From Circinella umbellata (lineage: Eukaryota > Mucoromycota > Mucoromycetes > Mucorales > Lichtheimiaceae), in the NCBI GenBank assembly GCA_025093555.1, contig JAIWNF010000009.1, positions 399,501-463,500 on the forward strand: a DNA stretch of 64,000 nucleotides. The letters run 5' to 3'. Positions 24,968 through 39,893 of the stretch are shown here, in pieces. Every line of letters begins with the position of its first letter. Positions within the stretch are counted from its first letter, which is position 1. The position numbers were made by a program, and so were the translations under genes. The notes below the pieces were generated by a model that saw nothing but the letters and a program-made list of their open reading frames with translations, was not told the DNA's origin and did no database searches.

Positions 24968-27359
24968 TTATGGGAGAATCGTATTTGCTCCGCACTTTTC
25001 AAGAACAGATTCGTGCAAAACACCGTTATTAACAAAGAATGTCAATAGTCTATTCAATAGTTCTAGTTGTTCGCTTGGAGAAAGGTTTCCAACAATTAAG
25101 CCCAGAATTTGCCCAACAGATTGATTATGTGTCTATTCCAATGGTGAAACATTGAAGTAATACCATTTTAGTTTCACAAAAATAAACTCTTGCTTTTCTT
25201 TTCTTCTTTTTTCTTTTTACGTTATTCAGGAACACAAACACAACCAATCCCAACCGTACATAACTGTACACACGCACATACACACAGATCTAACCGTAAA
25301 TAAAAAAAAATTCTAATTTACCTTTATGAAACTTGTATAATAAATTGATGCAAATAACCCCATAAGGAATTGACAATCCATACGATCAGTCATACCACCA
25401 TGACCAGGTATACTTTGTCCAAAGTCTTTGATATGGAATGCTCGCTTTACACCACTGGCAAAAAATCCACCGAAAGGTGCAATCAAAGAAGCAAAACAAG
25501 CCATAATTAAAGCATGAAGTTGAACAGGTGCAATCCATACTTGCGTCCAGCCCTAATCATAGAACATTGGTGTCAATTAAAAAAAAGTAAGATATCTTGT
25601 TTTTCCCTCAACCAAAAAAAAAAATAACCTTCTAATGTATCTTTTTGTTACTCGTACTTACAGCGTAATCAGTAATGGGCGCAAATACTTCTGGAATCGC
25701 ATAAGGTTTAAAGGTGAAGACTGGATTTTTTGGGTCGCATGATTCTGCTCTCCAAGCAGATGTTGCCAATTCCTAAATTAGAAATTAGAGTTTGCAGTTT
25801 GAGTATATAGTTTACAAATATGGGTGGGACTATTTTTTCGTGCTAAGGCAGAAAAAAATTCATATGCTCTCTTTCTAGTCTCTTAAAAGAATAGCACGTT
25901 ACCTTTGCTGGACAAACAAAATAATCGAAATGCATGAGTAAAGTAACCCACTATTATTATTTTTCATGTATATATAAAATATCTATATGATTAATATTTA
26001 CCCCAAAATATTACTTCAAACCTCATGCTATTTTTTCTTTAATATAGAAAAAAAGGCATGATCCCCAAACCACCTTTTTTAATTTGAACTTACCAAAAAT
26101 CCAAATATCAACGTACAAACCCAAGCACCTAAGAATCCTTCAACTGTTTTTTTTGGGCTAAGCTTAATAAGTTGCGTTCGACCCCAGAAGAATCCACAGA
26201 CGTAGGCAAAAATGTCGTTGCAGATCACTAGCGATACTGGGAGTACAAACCTATATATTTATAATCGGTACTATTTTTTAGTTCAACTCCACAATACCAA
26301 ATCCATAAAATTCGTCTCCCTTTCTTTCATATCACACGCATTACCAAGAACAAATTTCGCTCCTTTACCATTCCCAATTATTAATATATACTTTACCAAA
26401 TCAACCCTTCAAGAATGTTATTCACAATGAAATGACTTTGAACAACAATTAAAATTAATGCCATATGGGTCCAACCGAATTGAGCGAATTGACGTTTATA
26501 AAGTCCTTTGCGCAAGTTGGCAACAAAAAATACGAAACCTATATAATATATTAATCACAACAAATGAGTAAAACTTCCCAAAATGGTAACTAAAAAGGAA
26601 AACATGTTGGTTTCCAAGTAATGTAACATATGACTATTCCAACCGGAAAATTTTGTAACATGACATATAAAGGTTTAACTACGAAAATCCCCTTTTGTCG
26701 CATAAAACATATGCCAAATACCATGACAACCCCAAAGACAATTCGCGTGCCCTTTTTCATTCTATTTACCAATTACATAGAGCACAAAGCTGATAAATCG
26801 GTGGTGAGTGGCGAACGGCAATAAGAAAGCATCAACAAGGATAATCTCTTGGAAATAATATATAATTGATTCACCATAAAGAAAATACATTGATGAAACG
26901 AAAAAGTACCTTTTTAAACAAATATATTAGTTCCTTTATCGATATATAATATTATATTGGAAGCCCATTGAAATATATATATATGTCTCCATTAACTAGT
27001 CAAAGTCCTAATTTATTTACTTACCACGAAAGAGTTTTATACCAACGTACTTGACTTTCTTTTGCAGGTGCTTGTGCAATTTGGACAACTTCTCCATATA
27101 CAATAATCTGAATGGCAGTGACCATCAAAATGATCCACATATGACCTGAGGCCAAAATAGTAAAAAAGGCACCAATCATCATAAATGTAGTAATTGTTCG
27201 GATCCACCAATTTTTCCATTTTTTCGCAGAAGCCTCTGCTGCCAACAAGACGGGTTCTTTCTCTTCTTCTAATTTCGTGACATTATGTTGTTGGGCACTG
27301 CTTTCAACTTTTTTATTGCTATCTAAATGGATAGTTCTCCGTTTTCCACCACCGCGCAT
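24968..27359 (-). CDS. CDS1: phosphatidate cytidylyltransferase (CDP-DAG synthase)
   Basis: Seven minus-strand exons (27359-27025, 26909-26770, 26538-26397, 26250-26094, 25772-25662, 25552-25322, 25132-24968) give 426 residues. A basic N-terminus precedes several membrane helices (for example [20 protein letters not shown]). The family signature [18 protein letters not shown] followed by TDRMD is at about residues 331-353, and [17 protein letters not shown] and [15 protein letters not shown] are the other conserved blocks. The enzyme makes CDP-diacylglycerol from CTP and phosphatidic acid in the ER, the branch point to phosphatidylinositol, phosphatidylserine and cardiolipin precursors. The sequence resembles the eukaryotic ER Cds1 type, not mitochondrial Tam41. 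All catalytic-signature residues appear present. A CACGTG lies about 165 bp upstream. Confidence 0.97.
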
Positions 27360-27684
27360 TATCGAAAAATAAAAGTTTACAAAAAAAAAAGTGAGGGAGA
27401 GAGAAGGAGAAAAAAAAAGGTTTTTAATAATTGGGCATTATCTTTTTTCAACTTACTACTTATTTTTTTTCTTTGGGGACAAAAGAAAAAAAAAACAGTG
27501 TAAGCGCGTTACACAGAATTAGCACGTGAATTTAGGATGTTTATGAAGCTTTTTTGAAATGCAGAATTAAGGTCTCTTAAATTTTTATATAAATGGTTTG
27601 GCTATTCTATGGAATACTTTGTGAGTGAGTGTATTTTCATACATAAATATATATTTGTATACATTAAATTTTAAGCTTCTAAAT
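27360..27684. promoter_or_regulatory. CDS1 upstream region with CACGTG
   Basis: The gap holds the CDS1 promoter and the MSS51 3' flank; both genes read leftward. A CACGTG core sits at 27523-27528, just after a GCGCGTTAC patch. The rest is poly(A)/poly(T) rich. Confidence 0.4.
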
Positions 27685-29299
27685 CTATTCATCATCGTCT
27701 TCGGGTTGATGTGTTACATCATATCGTTTGCCACGAATACCCCAAATACCCCAATTGGCATTAATGGTTTGGCGAATATCCATCAAGTTCACGTCGCGCT
27801 TGAGACTGCTGAATTGATTTTCTGTCGGATTAAGAACCCAATCAAATTCTCCCTGATAATCTTGTTCAACTGCTTCAATGTCAGTTTCGACATCGGCCTT
27901 GTCATAGCCGGTAATAAAGATCGGACATTTGGTTTCCAATGCCTTTTCAATCGACATCTTCCACCCTTCACGTGCGGATCCATGGCCAATACCAGGCGAA
28001 AATAAGAAAAACAAATCAGTATATGGGTCAAACTTGTCAATTTTTTCGTGGTAGTCATGGTAAAGGCTATTGTCGTAGGTAAACATCAAGCGTTCGTTTA
28101 ATGATTCCGTATAAGATTCTTTGCCTGCTGGTAATGTATCAGGTCCAATAAAGTGAATGTGGAAAGGCGTATGAGGGAAGAGATATGCCAATTGGAGCCA
28201 AATGTATTGCGGTAAGGATGCTTCAGCGCGTGCACCCACTACATAGACGTTAATGGTTTCGGAACGAATTAAAGTCACACCATCTTTTGCTACCTCATTT
28301 CGTGGGTAGAGTACCGTTCGCAGTGCTAAACCAAACATCACGCTCCTTTGTAAGCACAGATAATTTTTCTTTAAAGAAATTATATATATCATTCAAAAAG
28401 AGAAAAAAAAACTTACCAGAAATAGAACGCATGCCTTCTGTTGTGATTTCTTTGCCTAATTGATATGGACATGATTCATGAAGAATCGATGCTACCGTGA
28501 TTGGATATGTTAAAAGCTTGGAAACATGACGCATCGATCGATCGGAATCCATGGAAGGGAAACTACGGGTATAGAAGAAAACATCCCAATTTGCCATGTT
28601 GACAGTTTCATCAAATCCTTGAGTGGCTTTATAATGATAATTAAAAAAGAAAATAAATATACCATTTAGTCTTGCTTAACTTTCAACTTTTTTTAAGCCA
28701 ATCCAATCCAATCCAATTATATTTTCTGATTTTTTTTTCTATTAAAAGTAAAACTTACTTGGAAATTCAAATTCTTTCATTGGTCTACCCGAACGAAGAT
28801 CATGATCATCTTCGTTTTGTTCTCTCAAAATATGACATATCTCTTGATGAGCTTGATATCCTTCATTATAATGTTCCTCACTACAATGGGTTGGGTAACC
28901 ACAGTCTGGACATTCATATACTGGAGCTTTTTTATGGTCATGATTTTCGTGAGTATCACATACAGCACATACACCATATTTTTTTATTATGGCTGCACGA
29001 TCGCGAAGTTCTGGCAGAGGAGATTTGGAAAGTTTATGGAAAAGATTGTCTGGTGAAAGCTTGATTCTATTGCTTTGTTCAAAAGTAGAATCACGTGAAG
29101 CATTCTTTTTGGAAGGGGAAAATAGACCTTTCCAAGAAATGGAGCGTGTCGTCATGACATTATGTGCTGAAGCTGTTTTCGTAGTCGTTGTTGGAAATTT
29201 TAAACGCTGTTGTTGGTGTGTTGTAGTATTTGATACATTTCCACGAATTGAAGAGAATGATCGAGTGATCGTTCGCGATGCAGGTCTCCACCGATTCAT
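27685..29299 (-). CDS. MSS51: Mss51-like mitochondrial zinc-finger protein
   Basis: Three minus-strand exons (29299-28759, 28626-28417, 28325-27685) give 463 residues. The start at 29299 is chosen because it opens an Arg/Ser-rich, acid-free N-terminus (MNRWRPASRTITRSFSSIRG) typical of a mitochondrial presequence; an in-frame ATG at 29347 would put a Tyr-rich stretch before it. A zinc-binding region at about residues 111-155 shows CAVC, CPDC, HCSEEHYN and a later H...C pair, as in the zf-Mss51/MYND-like family. The C-terminal part (FYTRSFPSMDSDRSMRHVSK, INVYVVGARAEASLP, FFLFSPGIGHGSAREGW, PIFITGYDKADVETD) fits the Mss51 C-terminal domain. In yeast Mss51 activates COX1 mRNA translation and couples it to cytochrome oxidase assembly; whether the role is the same here is inferred. 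Confidence 0.88.
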
Positions 29300-30659
29300 T
29301 TGTTTTTTAGAATAGTAACAATAATAATAATAGAAGGTCAGTAGCACTACTTAACACAGACAACTTTTTTTTTACAACTCCAGGAAAATTTTAAGAAAGC
29401 GCTGGGCACCCGCCACCGGCCGACCCTGGCCAGAGACTGGAAAGGCGCGAATTGAAATCAACAATAATCGAAAGAACCACGTACGATAAAACATGTGTGA
29501 ATAAAATAAAAAGAACTGTTCTTTTCTTTTCTCGTTTTCCCCAAAATGTGTTCACGAAGTATCTCTCTGAAAATTTTTTGATATAAATCTAGATTCATTT
29601 TCTCACGTCTTCTTAGTATGTATAGCATATATTTTTCTTTCTTTCAATAGGAGACTCATTGAGACAAGTGATGACACTTTTTTTTCTTACCCCACATTAA
29701 GAGAAATTTATTAAGCCGACTTACCGCGCACATACAACGAATTTTTCCAGCTATGCAAAGGGCAAGGATGTAAGCACTTGGAGAATAAATAATCAACTTT
29801 TATTATGCGAAAGTGACACCGCTGAGTTTCCTTGCAGATGCATGACACATAATCATCTACCAGGAAGTCCATAATAACAAAGTATGAGATTGAAAGACTC
29901 TTATAGCAGTGTTGCCTCTTGGAATAAAATTTCATCTTGACGGAGGATACTTCATGTATAACAAAATTTATTTTTGTCTCATTTTCAAAAATCACAAGCG
30001 TGTATGCAAACAATCATAAAGAACTTTCAGCATGAACATCAATTCGAACCAGATAACTATCTCCAATAACGAATAGTATAAGTTATACTAATATATCTAC
30101 AAAAGCTGGTTCAACTTTGTGTTCTTATTGCTTATTATCTTGTTACCAGGACAAACGGCACCATCATCGTTTCATTATTTTGATGAGGAATAATATTCTT
30201 TTTGCTACCAAAAGTAGTATACTTCACATATGTGGAACGAAAGTATATCGAATAGTTTGAATATCCAAGTTTTGTGCGTATTAAAAAGTTCGCGAGACAT
30301 CGGTACCAAAAGTAATTGTGAAAAAGTTAAATAGATGGTAAAGTGTGGTTTATTTTTCTTGCTGCCAACTTTTAAAGATGAATTAGCGCTGCTTTTTGAC
30401 ATGATTGCCTTCAATTTTGAAAAAATAGCGAATGATGAATGCTGTATCCCATCTTGGGATATAATTTTTTGTAAACCAAGTCGAGAGCTTCATCACTCCA
30501 ACTACTGCTTATGGTAATGAATACCACAGCCAGTTAATTCGTGTAGTCACAATCGATTTTAAAGTGTTCTCTCCGCGGAACTTATTACGTCCATTTTATT
30601 TTTCACCTTTAGCAACTAAACCAATACACACAACCTTATAATTTTTTTTGAATACAACA
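29300..30659. other. divergent 1.36-kb promoter region of MSS51 and SNT1-like gene
   Basis: This gap separates two diverging genes. It contains a short, very GC-rich block (29398-29449) close to MSS51. Between 29.7 and 30.5 kb there are protein-like but unrecognised open frames on the minus strand (29711-30013 and 30205-30414) and plus strand (30335-30517); none has introns, a family motif or a partner, so they may be remnants of a dead element. The last 120 bp look like the Snt1-like gene's leader. Confidence 0.45.
29398..29449. promoter_or_regulatory. GC-rich block upstream of MSS51
   Basis: Fifty-two bases with about three-quarters G+C, about 100-150 bp upstream of the MSS51 ATG, surrounded by AT-rich DNA. 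It holds CACCGGCCGACC and the palindrome CTGGCCAG. Its contrast with the surroundings suggests a factor-binding block or a fragment of different origin; no coding frame is evident. Confidence 0.5.
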
Positions 30660-33600
30660 ATGAGCGTTGCGGGCTCAACATCATCACGCGGAACCCATTC
30701 TCGTTCACGGTCCCGGTCTAGATCACCACCTTATAATGATGGACGTTACATGCCACCACGTTACAGTTCTCGTTACGATTCTTATAGCTACCGTCCAAGA
30801 AGTGCAATGTCCAATGCCATTGACGATTATAGAGAATTAAGAGACCGAGATCGTGATCGTGATAGAGATAGAGGAAGGGATCGACTTCCATTGAATATGC
30901 GAGACGACCGGTATATTTCACGGGGTAGAGACAGGTTTGTAATACTCTTCGTTTTTTCATTATTGTCATGAAATATTTTTGAATGACAAATAAAAAAAAC
31001 GAAAAAAGGGGGTCGTTGTATTACTAATGTAGAAAAAGACAACTTCTGGCAAAAGAGACATTTGTAATAAACATAACCGTTAATGAATAAAAATAGAGAT
31101 AATCGATATCCACCACGTTATTATCGCGATGATCTGCCCCCACCTCATCATTATCCACCTTCTTCCATTCCACGAGAATATCCAAAACCTTCGTCAAGTG
31201 GTTCAGTGCGTCGAGATAGTAAGCTCAATATTTTATTTTTATAAAGACAGCAATAACAACTTCAACGAACAACAACAATAAGTTAATACATGAAAAAAAA
31301 AATACGTTTTGTGTAGCAAGTAGCGAGAGGATTAAAGATTCAAAAAACGTAGCACCAACAAATTTTAATAAAGATGTAAAAGAAGATATACGCATGGGGA
31401 ATAACGGGCCTGATACATATACACCACCACCACCACGTTATAATGATTGGCATCGTGACCGCGACCGCGATCGTGATCGTGAACGAGATAGACGTTATCG
31501 TGATGATTGGAGAGATATGGATATGAGGAGTCGTGATAGGGATAGGTAATAATATTAGTCTGGAGTTTTGTTTAATACTTGAAAACTCCAAGTTACTAAA
31601 CTTTGCTATAATAATATCGATAATAGTTATATGATGCGATACGATAATTCAGGATATGGTCCACCTCCACCACTTGCGCCACCTTCATTATCAATGTCTT
31701 ACGCACCGTTTGGCGGTGATTCATATCGACCTGACCGCGACCGTGATCGTGATATGCCACCTTCACCTGGGGGTCCTCATTTACCCTATTATGACAGAGA
31801 CCGTATAGACGATCGTGAATTTTATAGACATGCACCTCGTAATGGACCAATGGATACAGATCGTTATCGTGGACGACCAGCACGCTCATGGGGTCCAAAT
31901 TCGAGTCCAGCACCTTCAACAATTGGACCTATAAAAGGAGGACGTGTTAATGATCGTGACCGCGAACGCGAAGGAAGCGTTAAAAGTCCTCGAAGTGCTA
32001 CTTCAGCAAGTGGCGTACCCCCATGGGCTCCAGCTCCATCTTCTTCAGCAGCAACTACACCAACGACTCAACGACCTGGAAGAGACGATATAAAATCGGA
32101 CGATATGGAAAGGTCTTCTGGTTTTGGTAATTCTTTTATTTTGATTCATTTTTTATGCGGTTTGTTTCTTAAATGCCAGCAACCTAATACAATCTTCTTT
32201 TTTTATTTTTTAATTCATTGTTTTCTTTCCCTCCAAAAGAAAATCCGGAGAGTGAATCAGCAATAACACCAAAACGTGGAAATACACCTGACCGTAAAGA
32301 AAATGATAGAATGGATTTTGATCAACTATCGACTACTACAACAAGCGAACGGCCGTCACCACCTCCATCATCAACTACTTCTGAGATCGTGGAACCTGTA
32401 AACACAAAATCTGAATCAAAATCTGAATCTGTACCTCAACAGAGCGAGGGTATTAATGATCGTGATGAAGAAGTTAAAGTGAAAAAGGAATATGAAGAAC
32501 AATCAACTATTAGAGAGGATATGAATGCATTACCGACGTCATCAATACCACCTTCAAGATCTGAAGACAGCATTGCCGAACAGCCAAAGCTTGAAAGCGA
32601 CAAAACGCCACTGACAACTACTTCTGATGCTACCTACACAACTAATCCGGAAATGGGCAAAGAAGTACCTCCGCAGCAACCCCAGCAACCTCCTACTACC
32701 GCAACTGCTAGCAAAGATATATCTAGTAGTACACCTGCTACTACAGAAACCACTAACAAGGATATTTCTAGTGATACACCTGCTATTACAAATACTCCTA
32801 ATAAAAATATTTCTAGTGATACACCTGCTGTTACAAAGAATGCTAATAAGGATATTCCAAGTGATATACCTACTACAGCAACTACCAGTACGGATGTTTC
32901 TAGTGATACACCTGCTGGAACTATAGATATGGACGCTCCTATGGCAACTGCTACTGAAAAAGAAACCCAACATGTTGAAGAGTCAAAATCCGACACAAAC
33001 AAACAAATGACACAACAGGAGATAGTTGAACGTATTGATCAAATTGAAAATGATATTACCATGTATGAAGAAATGTTAGAACAAATGGATAAAAATGAAG
33101 AAGAGACTGTCGGAGAAATAAGAAAGGAAACAAATGGCGACGATGAGGAACGTGGAGCGACGTTAACAACTGCACCAGTAGATGTTACAGGTGGAGAAGA
33201 GGCTGCTAGATCACTTTCAGAAGCAGCACAGGAACAAAAAGAACGTGAAGAAGAAGAAGCTGCAAGACAGCAAGCACTTCAGGTGATTAGCGAAGAAACC
33301 AGTCGAGCACAACCCATGGCTGATATTGAAAATTTATCATCGCTTAAAGCCTCACCAGTGATGCGCAAACGTCCTCAACTTTTGATCAACCAAGTACGTT
33401 CCAACGACGAAACAGATGATTTGCTTTCAGAAAAACTTATCGCTGACAACCGCAAAATTGCAAAAGAGAACTCCAAAATGATTGGTGGATGGCAAGGCAA
33501 ACCAGATACTGGTGGAAATTGGTCAGATGAAGAAGAATGGGCAAAACCTCTGTATCGATCTATTGAAGAATTCCCATGTTACAAGGAAAATGTCAAAAAT

Positions 33601-36447
33601 TTTGATAAGGTCAGAGTATCAGTTGCCGATAGTATGGCGGACCATAACAAAAAGATGAAAAAGAAGGAACTGCGACTTAAGAAAGAATTCCGAGAACGAT
33701 ACGAAGATTGGAAAAAGCGAAATATTTCTTTGGATATCATTCGGGACCATGAGCGGCGAGCATCCGAAAAGTATACATATCGTTCTCAGTCGCGTCGTCG
33801 TGTTGAGGAAGAGTCTGACGAACTTGTGGATGGTGTCGTTTTCAATGGCGATAGCGATGCTTTACGATTTAGTGCAGATGGTCCTGGTAATAACTACGGT
33901 GGACCAGCGCAAAATGCATGGACTTCTGATGCAGCACGATCAGAAGCCGAACTTCTTGAAATCATTCAGTCGCTTGAATCGGCAGATATGCGAAATCCTG
34001 AGTTACGTGCAGCAAAGACAACTGCCACTATTCCATCGATGATTCTTGATGAAAAGGAGCGTATGCGTACTTTTGACGATAGAAGAGGTCTTGTGATGGA
34101 TCCATTAACGTATTATCATACTGGTCCTGAAACTGAAGATCATTGGACACAGCAAGAAATGACGAATTTTATGGAAAGCTACATGCAATACCCCAAACAA
34201 TTTGACAAAATTGCTGCTGCGGTTAAAACCAAGTCAGCGCCTCAATGTGTCTTATTCTATTATCGAAAAAAGACAAAGATCGATTTTAAGGCGCTTGTTA
34301 GCAAGGGGCGCCGAGGAAAGGCTGGAAAGAGACGAGATAGGCTAGCCGAAGCTATTCGACGTGCTACAGGTACATCGACTACAAGAAAGGGTAAAAGCAA
34401 GGGATCTGCCTTGATGACTGATATTGGCGAAGCCCAGGTATCTCGCAAAGCCAAACAACAGAAGGAAACCGAGCGAAAAAGTCGCGAGCTCCGTGAATTG
34501 GAAGAAGCAAACGCGTACTGGGATGGTGTACATGAACGTCGACGAACAAAAAGACCGGGACCAACACCTTCTGCCTCAACACCAACAAATACAGCTCAAG
34601 GATCCCCTTCAACTGTGACAAATTCATTCAGTTCGTCAGCGACAGGAGAGGAGTTGGACAAAGGACGTGGTGATAAACGACGATTGCCAAGACGTACTAA
34701 AGGTCGATCACCTAGAGGGTCTGTGGGTGGTGCCCAAGCTGTACCCAGTGATACTACCATAATTCCTCCCAGCAGCAACAGCAATACTAACAATCCTGAG
34801 TCAGGAGACGAAATGGATTCTTCAGAACGAAATGTGGCAACGACTGCAAAATGGACAGACGAGGATAAAAAAGCCGCTATTGAAGCATTCAAGGTACATG
34901 GTCGTAACTTTACACATGTTGCAACCCTTGTTGGGACAAAGACTGAAGATCAATGCCGTAATTTTTATCACAACTACAAGCGCAAGTATGGTCCTAATGC
35001 ATTTGATGAAGAATCTGAAGCACCTCCAGCTTCACCATCAATTACATCTACATCAGCCGTTGTTTCTGCTCCTGTTGCTGTGACAACCTCTGCCACACTA
35101 ACACCTTTACCTAGTGCAACAATCGATGCACAGCCAACAGCAGCTGCAAATGATACTACAGTACGACCTGATTTGAAGGCTGAAGAGGAGGATGCAGCAG
35201 CAGCTTTGATGGGTATGTGTAGAATGGGTGCAACTACTCCACCAGCGACTTCTACAAGTACAAAACCAACACAAGGTCACACACGTACATTATCTACTCA
35301 AATGGATGAAAAGCCACGAAGTTCAGTTTCATCCACTACAAATGTACCTGGACAACGACGACGACGTGCTCGTACTTCATCAGGAAAAGCTGTTGATAGC
35401 GATGTTATGGAAGCATGGATGGAAGCGGAATTTTCTGCAAGTCGACCGACACGTAGACCTGGTCGACCTCCAGGAACGACAATGTCGTCTGATGCAGCTA
35501 AAAGACCAGCATATTCGTCATACTGGACTGTTTCGGAAAAGAGTGAGTTGATACGATGTTTGGAAAAATATGGATGTGATTGGGAGAAGGTGGCGAATAT
35601 ATTAACTTCGAAAACAGCAACACAAGTACGGAACTTTTACGTCAATAATGAAGAAAAAATGCAACTGGACGAAGTGGTTAAACGGTATGAAAGAGCTCAT
35701 CATCAACAACAACAGCAGCAGCAGCAACCTTCCGCTACTGCACCTATTCCACCTACTCAGTCGCAACAAATACAACCACAACAGCGTCAACCAACTCCAC
35801 AAGCACCTCCGCCTCCACTAGCTTCTTCTGGTCAATCACAACCACATCACCTACAAGAGCCAGCTAGGGCACAACCCGGCAGTTATGATGAAAGTTCAAA
35901 AGCGCATTTTCGTGTACTGCAAAACTTACCATTTCCTCAACCAGTTGCAACAGAGCAGCCCACTTATACAAGTCCAGCAATGGGTAGTGCTTCTCGCGTA
36001 GGTTACTATACACCATCGCCTCCAGCACCGCCACCACCACCAACGCAGGTACCACCAGGAAGACAACCGATGCATAGTTATCACGGCCCACCACCTCCTG
36101 GATATTCTTCATTACATCCACACCCACCGCCTGGTCCACAATCATCACCTCCATCAAGATCCGCTACTGTATCACCTTATCCACCACATCCACTACCTCA
36201 ATCGCAACATCATCATACTACTACTACTCCTCCGCATCCACCACAACCATATTCTCATATTCATCCTGATCGACCGTCACATTCGATTCCTTCTTCACAT
36301 CAACAACAGCGACGACCACCCCATTTAACTACAAGTATGTCTGAAACGGCTTCTTCATCAGTAACTAAGGTTGCTGATCTTTTGAACAGTGATGAACCGA
36401 GTGATTCAACCAATCAAAATAATAATTGGGAATCATGGTTTTCTTAA
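30660..36447 (+). CDS. N-CoR/Snt1-like SANT co-repressor with RS/RD N-terminus
   Basis: Five exons (30660-30934, 31097-31218, 31317-31545, 31627-32126, 32240-36447) close to 1777 residues. Residues 1-370, from four small exons, are rich in SR, RD and PP (SRSRSRSRSPP, DRDRDRDRGRDR). Residues about 375-720 are acidic Ser/Thr-rich with a tandem repeat. A conserved block at about 740-890 (PVMRKRPQLLINQVR, IAKENSKMIGGW, DEEEWAKPLYRSIEEFP, VADSMADHNKKMKKK) matches the N-CoR/SMRT/Snt1 region before the SANT pair. SANT domains lie near 1009-1060 (HWTQQEMTNFMESYMQYPKQ), 1245-1293 (DKKAAIEAFKVHGRNFTHVA) and 1469-1516 (SYWTVSEKSELIRCLEKYGC). The tail is Gln/Pro/His-rich. Yeast Snt1 is a subunit of the Set3 histone-deacetylase complex. 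The start ATG follows AACACAACA-like context and no upstream ATG fits. Confidence 0.9.
32706..32930 (+). repeat. five degenerate coding repeats in the Snt1-like gene
   Basis: About five units of 45-48 bases encode variants of (K/T)D(I/V)SSDTPA followed by Thr/Asn-rich spacers (KDISSSTPATTETTN, KDISSDTPAITNTPN, KNISSDTPAVTKNAN, KDIPSDIPTTATTST, TDVSSDTPAGT). DNA units have diverged but keep the frame. The region is probably disordered and may differ in copy number between strains. Confidence 0.85.
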
Positions 36448-37270
36448 ACATATTTGCATATTTTCCTCGTTTTTCGTTTGTGTTTTTTTCACTCTTTAAT
36501 TGTGTACATTAATAATAATATTATGTTTTTCTTTCCTTTTTATTTACTTTTTTTATATTAAAAATAAAAAAGAAATATATTCAGCTTTATCACATATAGT
36601 TAAAATTAAATATATATGTATATTTATATTTATATGCATTTAGCTCCTCATCATAATACAAATATATAAAATAGCAGTAATATGTAAAATAATAAAGATA
36701 TAAAGTAGTTTGGTTGATTATTAGGGGATGAAATTCATCAATACGTAATATACATATTGATAAAAAAAACACAAAAGTAGAGCCATTCGATTATTGTACT
36801 ATTATTATAACATCAAAATGGTAAAATGAGTGTTGTTTTTTATGTTTGGTGGCGACACGTGAAAGGATAAAAGGGCCGCTTTTAGACCAAGACTGTTAAT
36901 GTATAATATGTGTATATGCTAATATTATCCCCTACTTTTGTCGATAACATTTTATATAGTGAAATTTCCTCCCTCTTTTTTTTCTGGCCTCTGCGTTCAA
37001 TAGATTTTTGCGGGGTGAATGTGTGTATTGAACTATAAACAGGGATAACCTAGTAACATAAAAAAGAAAGAGATACAAATCAAATCAATAAGGAGTTGCT
37101 CCGTTAGTCTTTTTTATTTAACCACGCCCTTTTTTTCCTTGTTCATTTATTTTCTTTCCCTTTTTTTTTTTTTGTTTTTTTCTCTTTTTTTTCTCTCTCT
37201 TTCTTTTACTGTTTGATAATAATAATTAGGTATTATATATATAATTTATTTTTAATTAAAACTTCATCTT
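36448..37270 (+). promoter_or_regulatory. intergenic, kinase promoter
   Basis: The first 350 bp are AT-rich 3' flank with many AATAAA-like words. A CACGTG core occurs at 36856-36861, about 410 bp before the kinase ATG. The last 150 bp form a long CT-rich tract (37130-37210), typical of strong fungal promoters and leaders. No gene is seen. Confidence 0.45.

Positions 37271-39893
<2,623 letters not shown>

Noticed and set aside
28295..28417. Direct read-through from MSS51 exon 2 into the following intron
   Set aside because: It gives a Phe-rich tail, whereas splicing at 28417 to 28325 restores the conserved C-terminal domain in frame.
27789..29315. Plus-strand and alternate-frame open stretches over MSS51
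   Set aside because: They overlap the conserved minus-strand exons and lack their own features.
29300..29347. Earlier in-frame ATG (29347) as MSS51 start
   Set aside because: It adds a Tyr-rich stretch ahead of what looks like a normal mitochondrial presequence starting at 29299.
30030..30070. tRNA T-loop-like GGTTCGAAT on the minus strand
   Set aside because: The flanking bases do not form an acceptor stem or anticodon arm, and the conserved C after the loop is missing.
34260..34892. Antisense open frames across the Snt1-like gene
   Set aside because: They are shadow frames of a conserved coding exon and show only low-complexity products.
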